A DNA stretch of 34,310 nucleotides from Nocardioidaceae bacterium. Its GTDB lineage: Bacteria > Actinomycetota > Actinomycetes > Propionibacteriales > Nocardioidaceae. The position numbers were made by a program, and so were the translations under genes. Below, piece after piece: positions 1-7,562 of this stretch (within the stretch, counting starts at the first letter, position 1; each line of letters begins with the position of its first letter). The notes under the pieces were generated by a model. The model made no database searches, was not told the origin of the DNA, and was given only the letters and a program-made list of their open reading frames with translations. The stretch spans positions 1-34,310 of the forward strand of contig JAICKK010000016.1 of the NCBI GenBank assembly GCA_025927955.1, written 5' to 3'.

Positions 1-719
1 GAGCCGACCACGATGACGACGTCGGCCTGGGCGGCGATGACCTTGACCGCTGCCTGACGGTTCTGGGTGGCGTAGCAGATGTCGTCGCTCGGCGGATCGA
101 GCAGCGCCGGGAAGCGTTCCCGCAACGCATTGACGGTCTCCGCCGTCTCGTCAACCGACAGGGTCGTCTGGGACAGCCAGACCACCCGGGACGGATCCCT
201 GACCTCGACGCGGGCGGCCCCGTCGACGCCGTCGACCAGCCGGACCCGGTCTGGGGCCTCCCCCGAGGTACCCACGACCTCCTCGTGCCCTTCGTGGCCG
301 ACCAGGAGGATGTCGTAGTCCTTGGCCGCGAAGCGGCGAGCTTCGTTGTGCACCTTGGTGACCAGCGGGCAGGTGGCGTCGATGGCACGCAGGCCGCGCC
401 GTTCGGCGTCCAGGCGCACGTCCGGGGCGATGCCGTGCGCGGAGAAGACCACGACGGCGCCCGATGGCACCTCGTCGACCTCGGTGACGAAGATCGCGCC
501 GCGCGACTCCAGGTCGGCGACCACGTGCTTGTTGTGGACGATCTGCTTGCGGACGTAGACGGGCGCGCCGTACAGGTCGAGCGCCTTCTCCACGGTGATC
601 ACCGCACGGTCGACGCCGGCGCAGTAGCCGCGCGGGGCGGCGAGGAGCACGCCCCTGCCTGCCTCGTCGGCCTGCTCCGGATCGAGGACAGCCGGCATCC
701 CCAGGTCCAGTGAGCTCAT
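1..719 (-). CDS. ispH: 4-hydroxy-3-methylbut-2-enyl diphosphate reductase (IspH/LytB), 3' end cut by window
   Basis: Last enzyme of the MEP isoprenoid pathway: a cytosolic [4Fe-4S] enzyme that reduces HMBPP to IPP and DMAPP. The minus-strand frame from ATG 719 stays open to the window edge (about 239 codons; the family is usually 310-330 residues, so the C-terminus is missing). Visible family marks are the N-terminal [12 protein letters not shown] block with the first cluster cysteine, HNKHVV, FSAHG, the [11 protein letters not shown] block with the second cysteine, and [11 protein letters not shown]. The third cluster cysteine is in the [11 protein letters not shown] block near the edge. The start is supported by a TACCAT box exactly 6 nt upstream, which implies a leaderless mRNA. 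It is divergent from xseA, and the two promoters overlap. Confidence 0.96.
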   Translation of the reverse strand, partial: MSSLDLGMPAVLDPEQADEAGRGVLLAAPRGYCAGVDRAVITVEKALDLYGAPVYVRKQIVHNKHVVADLESRGAIFVTEVDEVPSGAVVVFSAHGIAPDVRLDAERRGLRAIDATCPLVTKVHNEARRFAAKDYDILLVGHEGHEEVVGTSGEAPDRVRLVDGVDGAARVEVRDPSRVVWLSQTTLSVDETAETVNALRERFPALLDPPSDDICYATQNRQAAVKVIAAQADVVIVVG

Positions 720-725
720 CTCCCC

Positions 726-731
726 ATGGTA
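726..731 (-). promoter_or_regulatory. -10 box of ispH (TACCAT), leaderless
   Basis: TACCAT on the minus strand is followed by six bases and then ATG 719. A TANNNT box with a 6-nt gap is the arrangement expected when transcription starts at the start codon. The upstream part of this promoter lies over the -10 box of xseA (744-749). Confidence 0.6.
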
Positions 732-743
732 GGTGCTGTCTCC

Positions 744-749
744 TAGGGT
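744..749 (+). promoter_or_regulatory. -10 box of xseA (TAGGGT), leaderless
   Basis: TAGGGT is followed by six bases (750-755) and then GTG 756. There is no Shine-Dalgarno sequence. Only 12 bp separate this box from the ispH -10 box, so the two divergent promoters occupy the same DNA. Confidence 0.6.
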
Positions 750-755
750 GTCGGC

Positions 756-1991
756 GTGGCCTTGGACACCTCCCCCGAGCGGCCGGCGCCGGTGCGTCAG
801 ATCGCCAACGCGATCTCCGGCTGGATAGACCGGCTCGGTGTCGTGTGGGTGGAGGGACAGATCGCGCAGCTCAGCCGGCGCCCGGGCATGAACACCGTCT
901 TCATGACGCTGCGCGACACCGTCGCCGACATCTCGATCACGGTCACCTGCTCGCGCCAGCTGTTCGACGCGGCCAACCCCCCCATGGTCGAGGGCGCGTC
1001 GGTGGTGGTCCACGCCAAGCCGTCGTTCTACGCCAACCGCGGCACCCTCTCGCTGCACGCGCGCGACATCCGCATGGTCGGGCTGGGCGAGCTGCTCGCC
1101 CGCATCGAGCGCCGCCGGCAGCTGCTCGCCGCGGAGGGGCTGTTCGCCGCCGAGCGCAAGCGCCGGCTGCCCTTCCTGCCGGGCACCGTGGGACTGGTCA
1201 CCGCGCCGGGCTCGGCGGCCGAGAGGGACGTGGTGGAGAACGCCCGGCGCCGCTGGCCCGCGGTGCGCTTCGTCGTCAGGCACGCCGCCATGCAGGGGAC
1301 GGGGTGCGCCGCCGACGTCATCGAGGCCCTCGGCCGGCTCGACCGCGACGCGGCGGTCGAGGTGGTCGTCATCGCCCGGGGCGGTGGCTCGGTCGAGGAC
1401 CTGCTGCCGTTCTCCGACGAAGGCCTGCTCCGCGCGGTCTCCGCCGCCCGCACCCCGGTCGTGTCCGCCATCGGCCACGAGCCGGACAGCCCCCTGCTCG
1501 ACCTGGTCGCCGACCTGCGCGCCTCGACGCCCACCGACGCGGCCAAGCTCGTGGTCCCCGACGTGGCGGAGGAGTCGGCCAGGGTCGAGCAGCTGCGCGA
1601 CCGGTCCCGCCAGGTGCTGGCGGCCTGGCTGGCGCGCGAGCAGCATGCGCTCGACGCGGTGCGCCAGCGGCCGGCGCTCGCCGACCCCGGCAGCGGTCTG
1701 GAGGACCGTCGCCACGAGGTCGAGGCGCTGCGGGACCGGTCCCGGCGCACCCTGCACCACCAGCTCGACCGCGCCACCAACGACCTCGGGCACCAGCTGG
1801 CCCGGGTCCGGGGGATGTCACCGCTGGCCACCCTGCGGCGCGGCTACGCCGTCGTGCAGGACGACGAGGGCCACCTGGTCACCGATCCCGACCAGGCCTC
1901 CCGCGGCGCGGCCCTGCGGATCCGGGTCGCCGAGGGCCGCATCCACGCCGTCGTCACCGACGCCACCCCCCTGACCGAGGAGCTGGAATGA
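756..1991 (+). CDS. xseA: Exodeoxyribonuclease VII large subunit
   Basis: Catalytic subunit of exonuclease VII, which degrades single-stranded DNA from either end into short oligonucleotides together with XseB. The product is 411 residues, within the usual 400-450 range. The N-terminal OB-fold has [10 protein letters not shown] around residues 33-42. The catalytic core follows, with the [17 protein letters not shown] block and [22 protein letters not shown], and then a coiled-coil-rich C-terminal half. The GTG start is fixed by the leaderless -10 box 6 nt upstream. The stop overlaps the xseB start in ATGA, so the two are translationally coupled. It is divergent from ispH. Confidence 0.96.
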   Translation: MALDTSPERPAPVRQIANAISGWIDRLGVVWVEGQIAQLSRRPGMNTVFMTLRDTVADISITVTCSRQLFDAANPPMVEGASVVVHAKPSFYANRGTLSLHARDIRMVGLGELLARIERRRQLLAAEGLFAAERKRRLPFLPGTVGLVTAPGSAAERDVVENARRRWPAVRFVVRHAAMQGTGCAADVIEALGRLDRDAAVEVVVIARGGGSVEDLLPFSDEGLLRAVSAARTPVVSAIGHEPDSPLLDLVADLRASTPTDAAKLVVPDVAEESARVEQLRDRSRQVLAAWLAREQHALDAVRQRPALADPGSGLEDRRHEVEALRDRSRRTLHHQLDRATNDLGHQLARVRGMSPLATLRRGYAVVQDDEGHLVTDPDQASRGAALRIRVAEGRIHAVVTDATPLTEELE

Positions 1992-2230
1992 CCGATCAGC
2001 AGACGCCGGACCTCAGCTACGAGGAGGCTCGCGAGGAGCTCGTCGAGGTGGTGCGGCGGCTCGAGTCCGGAGGCACCGGCCTCGAGGACTCCCTCGCGCT
2101 GTGGGAGCGGGGGGAGCGCCTGGCGGCGATCTGCCAGCAGTGGCTCGACGGCGCCCGCCAGCGTCTCGATGCGGCACTGGCCACCGACGAGGCCGCTGAG
2201 CGGGCCGCCGGCGACACCGCGGAGGCCTAG
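1988..2230 (+). CDS. xseB: Exodeoxyribonuclease VII small subunit
   Basis: Small helical subunit (80 residues, typical for the family) that multimerises on XseA to form exonuclease VII. The signature [20 protein letters not shown]...[11 protein letters not shown]...[13 protein letters not shown] covers most of the chain: two helices separated by a short turn. The ATG lies inside the 4-nt ATGA overlap with xseA. The stop TAG shares the palindrome CTAG with the stop of the convergent DUF4245 gene, so both coding regions end on the same four bases. A nested inverted repeat directly after the stop probably ends the xseAB transcript. Confidence 0.95.
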   Translation: MTDQQTPDLSYEEAREELVEVVRRLESGGTGLEDSLALWERGERLAAICQQWLDGARQRLDAALATDEAAERAAGDTAEA

Positions 2231-2266
2231 CGCAGGCTGGCCACGTAGGAGGCCAGCGTCGCCTCC
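2221..2266. terminator. Nested inverted repeat after xseB
   Basis: The inner stem is GCTGGCC (2236-2242) with GGCCAGC (2251-2257), a perfect 7 bp around an 8-nt loop. An outer pair GGAGGC (2221-2226) and GCCTCC (2261-2266) encloses it. There is no T-tract, as is usual in high-GC actinobacteria. It lies in the last codons of xseB and of the convergent DUF4245 gene, so it could act on both strands. Confidence 0.4.
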
Positions 2267-2760
2267 GGGACCTCGTGCCCGACCACGAGCGTGGTCGTGC
2301 GTCCGCTGCGGCGGACCAGGCCGAGGTCGCCGCCGGCATCGGTGTAGGTCGCCCACGAGCTGCCGTCCACGGTCACGGGCCTGCCCCTGGTCGCCGCCGC
2401 GTCGACGTACTGGTGCACGACGGAGCGCACCGGCAGGTCCCCCTGCTCGAGGCCGACATAGCGGTCCTGGTCGGTGAGCACACCGAGGTGCCAGTGCGGA
2501 CGCGGATCGTCCCGGTAGCCGACGGTGGTGGCGCGCCAGCCCGCGGGAAGGCGGGGCGGCGCCACCAGCGCGAAGTCCGCGGCCTTGCGCGCCGCGGGCA
2601 CCTCGCTCCTGTAGTCCACGGTGGCCGTCGGCGTGGTCGGGTCGCGGGAGACCAGCGAGCGCAGCGCAGTCCCGAGCAGGACCACGGCCACCAGCACCAC
2701 CATGGCGCCGACCAGCCCCCCGGTCGACCGCTGGTAGCGCGACGGCTTCTCCTGGCTCAC
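2227..2760 (-). CDS. DUF4245 membrane-anchored protein
   Basis: A 177-residue protein with a short cytoplasmic N-terminus, one transmembrane helix at about residues 15-35 ([20 protein letters not shown]) and an exported domain. The exported part has the family features [26 protein letters not shown] and the C-terminal [19 protein letters not shown]-type end. The family is actinobacterial and its function is not established. It is commonly found beside xseAB and glpX, as here. The GTG start at 2760 has CAGGAT exactly 6 nt upstream, a near-match to the leaderless TANNNT pattern seen at neighbouring genes. Its stop codon shares CTAG with the xseB stop. Confidence 0.85.
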   Translation of the reverse strand: MSQEKPSRYQRSTGGLVGAMVVLVAVVLLGTALRSLVSRDPTTPTATVDYRSEVPAARKAADFALVAPPRLPAGWRATTVGYRDDPRPHWHLGVLTDQDRYVGLEQGDLPVRSVVHQYVDAAATRGRPVTVDGSSWATYTDAGGDLGLVRRSGRTTTLVVGHEVPEATLASYVASLR

Positions 2761-2766
2761 GCACCC

Positions 2767-2772
2767 ATCCTG
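2767..2772 (-). promoter_or_regulatory. Possible -10 box of the DUF4245 gene (CAGGAT)
   Basis: CAGGAT, then six bases, then GTG 2760. It has the same spacing as the leaderless boxes at ispH, xseA and glpX, but C replaces T at the first position. Confidence 0.35.
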
Positions 2773-2860
2773 TCAAGGGTGGTCGAGCGGGATGCCGGGG
2801 CCTCCAATCGACGTAGCCCAGATCACCCGCGAGCGGGATTCGTCCGGACGTGGCGCTTCC

Positions 2861-2890
2861 TACGTTGGCGAATACTCGACGACGGGGGAA
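2861..2890 (+). promoter_or_regulatory. Promoter and ribosome binding site of the beta-helix gene
   Basis: TACGTT at 2861-2866 is a -10 candidate. It is followed about 20 bases later by the Shine-Dalgarno GGGGGAA (2884-2890), 6 nt before ATG 2897. This gene therefore has a short leader, unlike its leaderless neighbours, and the RBS decides the start over an in-frame ATG at 2792. Confidence 0.5.
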
Positions 2891-2896
2891 ATCGAC

Positions 2897-5107
2897 ATGA
2901 GCGTCAGCATGCTCACACTGCCACGGCCGCAACGCGGGCCGCACACCTCGCGGCGGCCTCTCCGGCTCCTCGGCGGCGTCGCCACGGGCCTCCTGGTCCT
3001 GGCCGCCTCGACCTGGACGGCACCCACCGCGCTCGCCGCCGGCACCTCGTTGTACGTCGCGGCCTCGTCACCCACCTGCTCGGCGACCGGACCGGGCACA
3101 CCCGACGCGCCGTTCTGCTCGATCTCCGCGGCCGTGAAGGTCGCGAGGGCCGCAGACACGGTGCACGTCGCCTCCGGGACGTACCCGGAGCAGGTGACGC
3201 TCCCCGCGAGCGCCTCGGACGTCGCCGTCGTGGCCGACGCCCCGGACGTCACGGTGCTCGGTGCGGACAGCCTCGACGCGGCCACCTGGACAGCCACGAC
3301 GGGCAGCGCCTGGTCGACGCCGCTCCCCGGCACGACCGCGCCGAGCCAGGTGTTCGACAACGGCGCGCTGCTCACCAGGGCGCCGTCGGCGGACTCGACC
3401 AGCGCGGGCAGCTGGTTCTTCGACACGGCGACCCGTCTCCTGTACGTCGACCTGGGTGGGCCGCAGCCCGCGCCCGGCGACGGCCTCCAGGTCAGCACCC
3501 GCGCGTACGGGTTCCTGGTCCGGGGCGCGAGCGGCGTCACCGTGCAGGGCTTCACGCTCGCGCGGCAGAGCAACGCCGGCGTCCAGCTCGACACGGGTGC
3601 CTCCGGCGACACGGTCCGGGACGTGACCGTCCGGGAGTCGGCCAGCTACGGCGTCGCCGACGCCGGCGGCAGCAACAACCTCGTCACGGGCGTCACCGCC
3701 AGCGGCAACGCCTCGATCGGGATCCGCATGCAGACCACGACCAACGACACCGTGACCGCGTCCACGGCAAGTGGCAACGGCTTGCACGGGATCAGCGTCC
3801 AGGGCGGCTCGGGAGCGACGGTCCGCGGCAACACGACGACCGGCAACAAGCGGCCGGGCCAACGCGTCGCCGCCGGGATCGACGTGAGCTCGTCCTCGGC
3901 GGGTGCCGTCGTGGAGGACAACACCTCCTACGGGAACGACGACTCCGGCATCGAGGTCTACACCGGCTCGACCGGCGCCGTGGTGCGACGCAACCTCAGC
4001 TACGACAACGGCGACCACGGCATCGACATCTCCGCATCGCCCGACAACGCCGTGGTCTCGAACACGGTGGTGGGCAACTCGGCGTCCGGTCTCAACGTCG
4101 AGGGCACCTCGACCGGCACCAGCCTGAGGAACAACATCGCGGTCCTCGACGCCGTCGGCACCCAGCGCAGCAAGGGGGACATCCGTGTCGACGCCGCCTC
4201 CACGAGCGGCACCACGATCGACAACGACCTGGTCTTCGAGCCCGACGGGGTGACCCCGCCGTACGAGTGGAGCGGCGTGACCTACGGCTCGCTCAGTGCC
4301 CTGCAGGCCGCGAGCGGGCAGGAGGCCCACGGCCTCCAGGCGGACCCGCAGCTGGTCTCCTTGTCCAACCGGAACCTGGCGCTCACCCGCACCTCACCGG
4401 CTCTCGACGCCGCCGACTCCGGCGCGACCGGCTGGGCGGCCGACGACCACGACGGGCAGGCGCCGGTGGACGACCCGGAGGTCGCCGACACGGGGGCGGG
4501 GCCGGTCGGCTTCGCCGACCTCGGCGCCCTCGAGCTGGTCGACGTGCCACCGCCGCCGGTCGACGCCTTCCCCACCGCCCTGCTGACGGCCACCCCGGCG
4601 CAGGTCGGGCAGGGCGGGACCGTGACGCTCGACGCCGGCGGATCGTCCGACGACCACGGCATCACGGCCTACCTCTTCGACTGCGGCGACCCGTCGGTCC
4701 CGCCGTCCCAGACGGGGTCGACGGCCACCTGCACCTACCCGAGCGCCGGCACCTTCGACGCCTCGGTGACCGTCACCGACGACCAGGGTCAGCAGGCCAC
4801 GGCCACCGCCGCCGTCACCGTGACGGCGCTGGCCAGGCCCACGGCCCGGCTCACCGTCTCCCCGACCAGCCCGCGGCGCGGCCAGGCCGTCAAGGCCGAC
4901 GCGTCGGCCTCCACGCCCGGCTCCGCAGCAGCACCGCTGGTCGCCTACCAGTTCAGGTGCGGGACCCGAGCTCGGACCGCCTGGCGCACGTCTGCCACGA
5001 CGTCGTGCACCTTCTCCGCCGTGGGGACCGCCCGGGTGACGGTCTGGGTCAAGGACTCCCGGGGACGGGTCGCCTCCACCTACCAGGTGGTCCGCGTCCG
5101 ACGCTGA
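2897..5107 (+). CDS. Secreted right-handed parallel beta-helix protein with PKD-like domains
   Basis: A 736-residue exported protein. The N-terminus (basic stretch with SRRPLRLLGG, a hydrophobic run, then TALAAG) is a signal peptide; the paired arginines are only loosely Tat-like. A CSATGPGTPDAPFCSISAAV block opens the beta-helix, in which short repeats carrying G-x-x-V-x-x-N-x-x-x-x-N patterns run to about residue 520. Two PKD-type Ig-like domains follow (about 555-650 and 650-735), the first with YLFDCGD and VTVTDDQGQ. There is no sortase signal or C-terminal membrane helix, so it is probably released or loosely wall-bound. Such helices bind or cleave polysaccharides, but no catalytic set can be assigned here. 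It is a lone gene; substrate unknown. Confidence 0.8.
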   Translation: MSVSMLTLPRPQRGPHTSRRPLRLLGGVATGLLVLAASTWTAPTALAAGTSLYVAASSPTCSATGPGTPDAPFCSISAAVKVARAADTVHVASGTYPEQVTLPASASDVAVVADAPDVTVLGADSLDAATWTATTGSAWSTPLPGTTAPSQVFDNGALLTRAPSADSTSAGSWFFDTATRLLYVDLGGPQPAPGDGLQVSTRAYGFLVRGASGVTVQGFTLARQSNAGVQLDTGASGDTVRDVTVRESASYGVADAGGSNNLVTGVTASGNASIGIRMQTTTNDTVTASTASGNGLHGISVQGGSGATVRGNTTTGNKRPGQRVAAGIDVSSSSAGAVVEDNTSYGNDDSGIEVYTGSTGAVVRRNLSYDNGDHGIDISASPDNAVVSNTVVGNSASGLNVEGTSTGTSLRNNIAVLDAVGTQRSKGDIRVDAASTSGTTIDNDLVFEPDGVTPPYEWSGVTYGSLSALQAASGQEAHGLQADPQLVSLSNRNLALTRTSPALDAADSGATGWAADDHDGQAPVDDPEVADTGAGPVGFADLGALELVDVPPPPVDAFPTALLTATPAQVGQGGTVTLDAGGSSDDHGITAYLFDCGDPSVPPSQTGSTATCTYPSAGTFDASVTVTDDQGQQATATAAVTVTALARPTARLTVSPTSPRRGQAVKADASASTPGSAAAPLVAYQFRCGTRARTAWRTSATTSCTFSAVGTARVTVWVKDSRGRVASTYQVVRVRR

Positions 5108-5126
5108 CGGCGACGTTGCCGCGGGA

Positions 5127-5149
5127 GCCTGCGCCCGACGGGCGTAGGC
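5127..5149 (+). terminator. Hairpin after the beta-helix gene, overlapping the next promoter
   Basis: GCCTGCGCCC (5127-5136), loop GAC, then GGGCGTAGGC (5140-5149). This is a 10-bp stem with a single G-U pair in RNA. It begins 19 bp after the beta-helix stop codon. Its 3' arm contains most of the TAGGCT box used by the next gene. Confidence 0.55.
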
Positions 5150-5150
5150 T
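5145..5150 (+). promoter_or_regulatory. -10 box of the ArsB-like gene (TAGGCT), leaderless
   Basis: TAGGCT is followed by six bases and GTG 5157, the same geometry as xseA and glpX. The box lies in the 3' arm of the preceding gene's terminator-like hairpin. Confidence 0.55.
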
Positions 5151-5156
5151 TCCGCG

Positions 5157-6413
5157 GTGCCACCCCTGGTTGTCGACGCCTGCGCCGTCGCCGGCCTCGC
5201 GGTGATGCTGGCGGTGGCGTTCGGGCACCCGAAGGCGCTCGTGGAGGTGCTCGTCGGCACGGCGTGTGCCGGGGTGGTGCTGGCCGTGGGCGCGGTGGGG
5301 CCGGCCGGTGCCTACCGCGAGGCGCGGCTGCTCCTTCCCGTGGTGGCGTTCCTCGCGGCGATCCTGCTGGTAGCCGAGCTGTGCGCGCTCGAGGGGCTGT
5401 TCGCCGCGGTCGGCGGGCTGGTGGCCCGCGCGGCGCGGGCCAGGCCGGGCCGGATGCTCGCACTCACGTTCGTCGCGGCGTCCCTGGTGACGGCCGTGCT
5501 CAGCCTGGACGCGACCGTGGTGCTGTTGACGCCGGTCGTGGCCGCCGCAGCGACGGGCAGCGGCCTGGTGCGTCGGCCGGCCGTCTTCGCGTGCGCCCGG
5601 CTGGCGAACTCCGCCTCCCTGCTGCTGCCCGTGTCCAACCTCACCAACCTGCTGGCGCTGCCGTCCCTCCCCAAGCTGTCCTTCGTCGGGTTCGGCGTGC
5701 TGATGCTGCCCGTATGGCTGGCCGTCATCGCGGTCGAGTACGTCGGCCACCGGGTGTTCTTCGCCTCCGACCTGTCGCAGCCGGGCCACGGCGGCGAGGG
5801 CGCCCACGAGGTCGCCCTGCCCGTCGTACCGACGGTCGTGGTGGGGCTCATGCTCGTCGGCTTCGCGGCGCTGTACCCCCTCGGCGTCCAGCCCGCCTGG
5901 GTGGCAGCGGTCGCGGCACTGGTGCTGACCGGGTACGCGCTCCGCCGTCGGCGGGTGCGGGCGGCGGGCCTCGTCGCGGCCGCCCAGCTGCCGTTCGCGT
6001 ACTTCGTGCTCTGCCTGGGGGTGGTCGTGGCCGGGCTGGCCCACACCTTCCTCGGCCACCTGGTGCACTCCCTCGTCCCGTCGGGCCACGGGCTGTCGGC
6101 GCTGCTCGCGGTGGCGCTGTTGGCGATGCTGCTGGCCAACGTGGTGAACAACCTCCCCGCGACGCTCCTGCTGGTGCCGATGGTCGCGCCGCTCGGGACG
6201 ACGGCCGTGCTCGCGGCCCTGATAGGGCTGGGCGCCGGCTCCGGGCTGACCTACACCGGCTCGCTGGCCAACCTGCTGTGGCGGCGCACGCTCGCGGCGC
6301 AGGGCCACCGGGTCTCGACGCGCGAGTTCCACGCGCTCTCGGCGCTGGTCACCCTGCCGGCGGTGGCGCTGGGGGTCACGGTGCTGTGGGTCTGGGCACC
6401 TCTGGTGCGATGA
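5157..6413 (+). CDS. ArsB/SLC13-like membrane permease
   Basis: A 418-residue protein with about ten to eleven hydrophobic segments, of the ion transporter superfamily that contains ArsB, NhaD and SLC13 carriers. The two inverted halves carry the characteristic hairpin motifs: VLSLDATVVLLTPVV near residue 120 and ANVVNNLPATLLLVP near residue 325. SNLTNLLALP and the later TGSLANLLW are the paired substrate-site loops. The NxP motifs favour an arsenite-pump-like or anion carrier, but no arsR, arsC or ATPase gene is nearby, so arsenic resistance is not shown. The GTG start is supported by the leaderless -10 box. It converges with the oxidoreductase gene through two copies of a small hairpin. Confidence 0.8.
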   Translation: MPPLVVDACAVAGLAVMLAVAFGHPKALVEVLVGTACAGVVLAVGAVGPAGAYREARLLLPVVAFLAAILLVAELCALEGLFAAVGGLVARAARARPGRMLALTFVAASLVTAVLSLDATVVLLTPVVAAAATGSGLVRRPAVFACARLANSASLLLPVSNLTNLLALPSLPKLSFVGFGVLMLPVWLAVIAVEYVGHRVFFASDLSQPGHGGEGAHEVALPVVPTVVVGLMLVGFAALYPLGVQPAWVAAVAALVLTGYALRRRRVRAAGLVAAAQLPFAYFVLCLGVVVAGLAHTFLGHLVHSLVPSGHGLSALLAVALLAMLLANVVNNLPATLLLVPMVAPLGTTAVLAALIGLGAGSGLTYTGSLANLLWRRTLAAQGHRVSTREFHALSALVTLPAVALGVTVLWVWAPLVR

Positions 6414-6433
6414 GTGCAGGCACCTCTGGTGCG
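6395..6433. terminator. Two tandem copies of a GCACC-TCT-GGTGC hairpin between convergent genes
   Basis: The 15-mer GGCACCTCTGGTGCG occurs at 6395-6409 and again at 6419-6433. Each copy folds into a perfect 5-bp stem with a TCT loop. The first copy encodes the last residues of the permease; the second lies in the 27-bp gap before the convergent oxidoreductase stop. The symmetric hairpins would read equally on both strands. Confidence 0.45.
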
Positions 6434-6440
6434 GCGAGCG

Positions 6441-7406
6441 TCACCGGCTCCGCAGCGCGGGGAGCAGCTCCTCCTCGGCGAACGCGAGGAACTCCTCCTG
6501 CCCCTCGTCGCCCACCTGCACCACCGCGACGTCGGTGAAGCCGGCCTCGACGAACTGCCCGACCGCCTCCACGATCCCCTCGAGGTCGGGCCCGCACGGG
6601 ATGGCGTCGGCGACGTCCTCGGGACGCACGAACTGGGTGGCGCCGGCGAAGCCGGAGGTCCCGGGCAGCTCGGCGTTGACCTTCCAGCCGCCGCCGAACC
6701 AGCGGAACTGCTCGTGCGCCCGGGTGACCGCACGCTCCCGGTCGGTGTCCCAGCAGATCGGCACCTGCCCGATCCGCCGGCCCTTCCCCTGGGCCGCCTC
6801 GTCCCACATCCTCACCAGCTCCGCCTCGGGCTCGACGGCGATCAGGTGGTCGGCCAGCGGCGCGAACCTGTCGACCGACTGCTGGCCGGAGACGGCGACG
6901 CCGATCGGGACCCGCGTCTCGGGCAGGTCCCAGAGCTTGGCCGCGTCGACGCGGAAGTGCGACCCTGCGTAGTCGACGTAGCCCCCGTCGAACAGGGCGG
7001 AGATGATCTCCAGCGCCTCGCAGAACATCTCGTGCCGGACGTTGGCCGGCGGCCACCCGCCGCCGACGATGTGCTCGTTGAGGTTCTCGCCGGCTCCGAG
7101 CCCCAGAGTGAAGCGGCCCTCGCTGAGCGCCTGCACCGTCGCCGCCTTCTGGGCCACCACCGCCGGGTGGTAGCGCATGGTCGGGCAGGTGACGTAGGTC
7201 ATCAGCTCCACGCGCTCGGTGACCTGGGTGATGGCGCCCAGCATCGCCCAGGCGTACGACGCGTGGCCCTGCTCGTCCAGCCAGGGCGAGTAGTGGTCGC
7301 TCATCACCTCGAAGTCGAAGCCGGCTCGCTCGGCCGCGGCGGCGTACCGGACGATGTCGCGCGGCCCGGACTGCTCGGTCATCAGCGTGTAGCCGTATCC
7401 GGTCAC
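6441..7406 (-). CDS. F420-dependent LLM-class oxidoreductase (TIGR03557-like)
   Basis: A 321-residue luciferase-like TIM barrel of the group related to F420-dependent glucose-6-phosphate dehydrogenase. It opens with GYGYTLMTEQ, has VMSDHYSPW near residue 35, GLGAGENLNEHI near 145 and IGVAVSGQQS near 215; these loops contact F420 in the family. It probably transfers hydride to or from coenzyme F420 on an unknown small substrate, in the cytosol. A GAGAGG Shine-Dalgarno precedes GTG 7406. It stands alone, divergent from the molybdate operon and convergent with the permease gene. The family match is strong; the substrate cannot be read from sequence. Confidence 0.88.
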   Translation of the reverse strand: MTGYGYTLMTEQSGPRDIVRYAAAAERAGFDFEVMSDHYSPWLDEQGHASYAWAMLGAITQVTERVELMTYVTCPTMRYHPAVVAQKAATVQALSEGRFTLGLGAGENLNEHIVGGGWPPANVRHEMFCEALEIISALFDGGYVDYAGSHFRVDAAKLWDLPETRVPIGVAVSGQQSVDRFAPLADHLIAVEPEAELVRMWDEAAQGKGRRIGQVPICWDTDRERAVTRAHEQFRWFGGGWKVNAELPGTSGFAGATQFVRPEDVADAIPCGPDLEGIVEAVGQFVEAGFTDVAVVQVGDEGQEEFLAFAEEELLPALRSR

Positions 7407-7435
7407 GATGGTCCTCTCTGCATCGGGGGCGTCGG

Positions 7436-7458
7436 GCCCGGGTACCCGCCGCCCGGGC
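7436..7458. promoter_or_regulatory. Inverted repeat in the oxidoreductase/molybdate divergent region
   Basis: GCCCGGG (7436-7442) and CCCGGGC (7452-7458) flank a 9-nt loop; CGGGTACCCG (7439-7448) is itself a 10-bp palindrome. It lies 30 bp upstream of the oxidoreductase start and about 105 bp upstream of the molybdate regulator start. It could be a regulator site or a leader hairpin. Confidence 0.25.
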
Positions 7459-7550
7459 AGGTCAACCTCTTCCGCCGCACCCCTGCAGCGCCGAGGCGCA
7501 CAAGCAACCGCAGACGCGGGTGATAGGCGACAGATCTACCGCGGATGCGG

Positions 7551-7556
7551 CAGACT
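7551..7556 (+). promoter_or_regulatory. Possible -10 box of the molybdate operon (CAGACT)
   Basis: CAGACT, six bases, then ATG 7563. It fits the leaderless spacing with C for T at the first position. No Shine-Dalgarno is present. Confidence 0.35.
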
Positions 7557-7562
7557 TCGAGC

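Noticed and set aside
710-2230. A 506-codon plus-strand frame that runs through xseA and ends as XseB
   Set aside because: Over xseA it is a shifted shadow frame with arginine/alanine-rich low-complexity translation. Only its last 80 codons are the real xseB.
2275-5205. A 976-codon plus-strand frame
   Set aside because: Shadow of DUF4245 and the beta-helix gene. Its product is an arginine/glycine-rich string without domains, whereas the true frame has a signal peptide and PKD domains.
5157-6413. Arsenic resistance locus
   Set aside because: Only an ArsB-superfamily permease is present. No ArsR, ArsC, ArsA or Acr3 gene lies nearby.
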